A DNA stretch of 6,471 bases. It comes from JALXCG01 sp026991065 [NCBI: Gemmatimonadota bacterium] (GTDB taxonomy: Bacteria; GCA-2686955). The DNA lies in assembly GCA_026991065.1 (NCBI GenBank), contig JALXCG010000321.1:1-6471 (forward strand), written 5' to 3'. Below the pieces are notes generated by a model that worked only from the letters and a program-made list of their open reading frames with translations, ran no database searches and was not told the DNA's origin. The position numbers were made by a program, and so were the translations under genes. Shown here in pieces: positions 6,046 to 6,471 of the stretch; positions within the stretch are counted from its first letter, which is position 1, and every line of letters starts with the position of its first letter.

Positions 6046-6092
6046 GCAGCGGTGGCGGGAGACGGGAACGCTGCTCCAACGCGCCAATCTTG

Positions 6093-6101
6093 CGCTACAC
6101 T
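6093..6101 (+). promoter_or_regulatory. candidate -10 region for rubrerythrin
   Basis: CGCTACACT contains TACACT (6096-6101) and is one base different from CGCTAAACT ahead of the EF-G gene. The -35 position 17 bp upstream reads GCTCCA, a poor match. A start near 6108 would leave a leader of about 32 nt that includes the ribosome binding site at 6129. I see no clear PerR or OxyR operator. Confidence 0.3.
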
Positions 6102-6128
6102 GAGTCCGTACGCATTCACTTTCAGCCC

Positions 6129-6133
6129 GGGAG
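6129..6133 (+). promoter_or_regulatory. Shine-Dalgarno sequence of rubrerythrin
   Basis: GGGAG lies six bases before the ATG at 6140. It fixes the start of the truncated rubrerythrin gene and is the clearest ribosome binding site in the window. Confidence 0.65.
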
Positions 6134-6139
6134 ACTCGC

Positions 6140-6471
6140 ATGCCGACCACACCCGAAAACCTCGCCACCGCTTTTGCCGGTGAAAGCCAGGCCAATCGCA
6201 AATATCTGGCCTTTGCCGCGCAAGCAGAAAAAGACGGCTTTCCCAATGTAGCCAAGCTGTTCCGCACGACGGCGGAAGCCGAAACCATTCACGCGACGGG
6301 CCATCTGCGCGCCCTGAATGGGATTCGGGAAACGCTGAAAAACCTGGAAGAAGCGATCGCCGGCGAGACCTACGAATACAAAGAGATGTATCCGCCGATG
6401 TTGCAACAGGCCGAAGCCGACGGACACAAGGCCAAGAAGATGTTCGCCTGGGCAATCGAAGCGGAGGCGGT
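6140..6471 (+). CDS. rbr: rubrerythrin, 3'-truncated by the window edge
   Basis: This is a cytoplasmic non-haem diiron protein that reduces hydrogen peroxide to water, usually with electrons from rubredoxin or NADH-linked reductases. 110 complete codons are present. The N-terminal ferritin-like domain shows NLATAFAGESQANRKYLAFA (7-26) with ligand Glu14, the ExxH pair Glu48-His51 in AEAETIHATGHL, and the ExxE pair Glu76/Glu79 in AIAGETYEYKEMYP (72-85). It then runs into the fourth helix, where Glu109 should start the last ExxH as the window ends. The sequence resembles the family throughout, with no frameshift. Whether a C-terminal rubredoxin-like zinc-ribbon/Fe(Cys)4 domain follows lies outside the window, so it could be a full rubrerythrin or a domain-only member. 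Its neighbour is the diheme peroxidase, which suggests a shared role in peroxide defence, though the hairpin and promoter-like site between them argue for separate transcription. Confidence 0.9.
   Translation, partial: MPTTPENLATAFAGESQANRKYLAFAAQAEKDGFPNVAKLFRTTAEAETIHATGHLRALNGIRETLKNLEEAIAGETYEYKEMYPPMLQQAEADGHKAKKMFAWAIEAEA

Noticed and set aside
4876-6288. 470-codon antisense open frame across the peroxidase and rubrerythrin genes
   Set aside because: It spans two clear family members and the gap between them, with no recognisable domain; it is a composition shadow.

Overview
This is a GC-rich bacterial stretch with five protein genes, all on the + strand. The first is cut by the left edge of the window and the last by the right edge. 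A secreted or lipid-anchored diheme peroxidase points to a diderm (Gram-negative type) cell with an oxidisable periplasm. An EF-G2-type translation factor and a cyclic-2,3-diphosphoglycerate-synthetase-like GTPase fit one of the less-studied high-GC phyla (Planctomycetes-, Acidobacteria-, Gemmatimonas- or Eisenbacteria-like lineages). I cannot place it more precisely from sequence alone.

Layout: (1) 1-1247, 3' part of a cDPGS/COG2403-like P-loop GTPase. (2) 1248-1632, a 385-bp gap holding copy 1 of a 165-bp fold-back repeat, a stray copy of the repeat's end, two hairpins and a candidate promoter. (3) 1633-3669, a 678-residue EF-G paralogue, overlapping by 20 nt (4) 3650-4597, a SAM hydroxide adenosyltransferase (DUF62) family protein; these two look like one operon. 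(5) 4598-4866, copy 2 of the same 165-bp repeat, starting in a perfect palindrome directly after the stop codon, then the leader of (6) 4867-6009, a lipoprotein-like diheme cytochrome c peroxidase. (7) A short gap with a strong GC hairpin and a candidate promoter. (8) 6140 to the window end, the first 110 codons of rubrerythrin. Genes 6 and 8 are both hydrogen-peroxide reductases, one extracytoplasmic and one cytoplasmic, so the right third looks like an oxidative-stress locus.

The most unusual item is the repeat. The two copies have the same length, differ at 8 of 165 positions, lie immediately after stop codons in the same orientation as the genes, and can each fold along nearly their whole length into one long imperfect hairpin. 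Five of the eight differences fall at paired positions, and each keeps or improves the pair. The G-U wobbles favour a structured RNA from the + strand. The copies are flanked by copy-specific dinucleotides (TA...TA and TG...TG) and by solitary terminal units in inverted orientation. This looks like a small mobile or REP/MITE-like element that has a role, or at least a fold, as RNA. Two enzymes also carry unusual key residues: the EF-G lacks the domain IV tip His motif, and the DUF62 protein has Asp where the family's triad His is expected.
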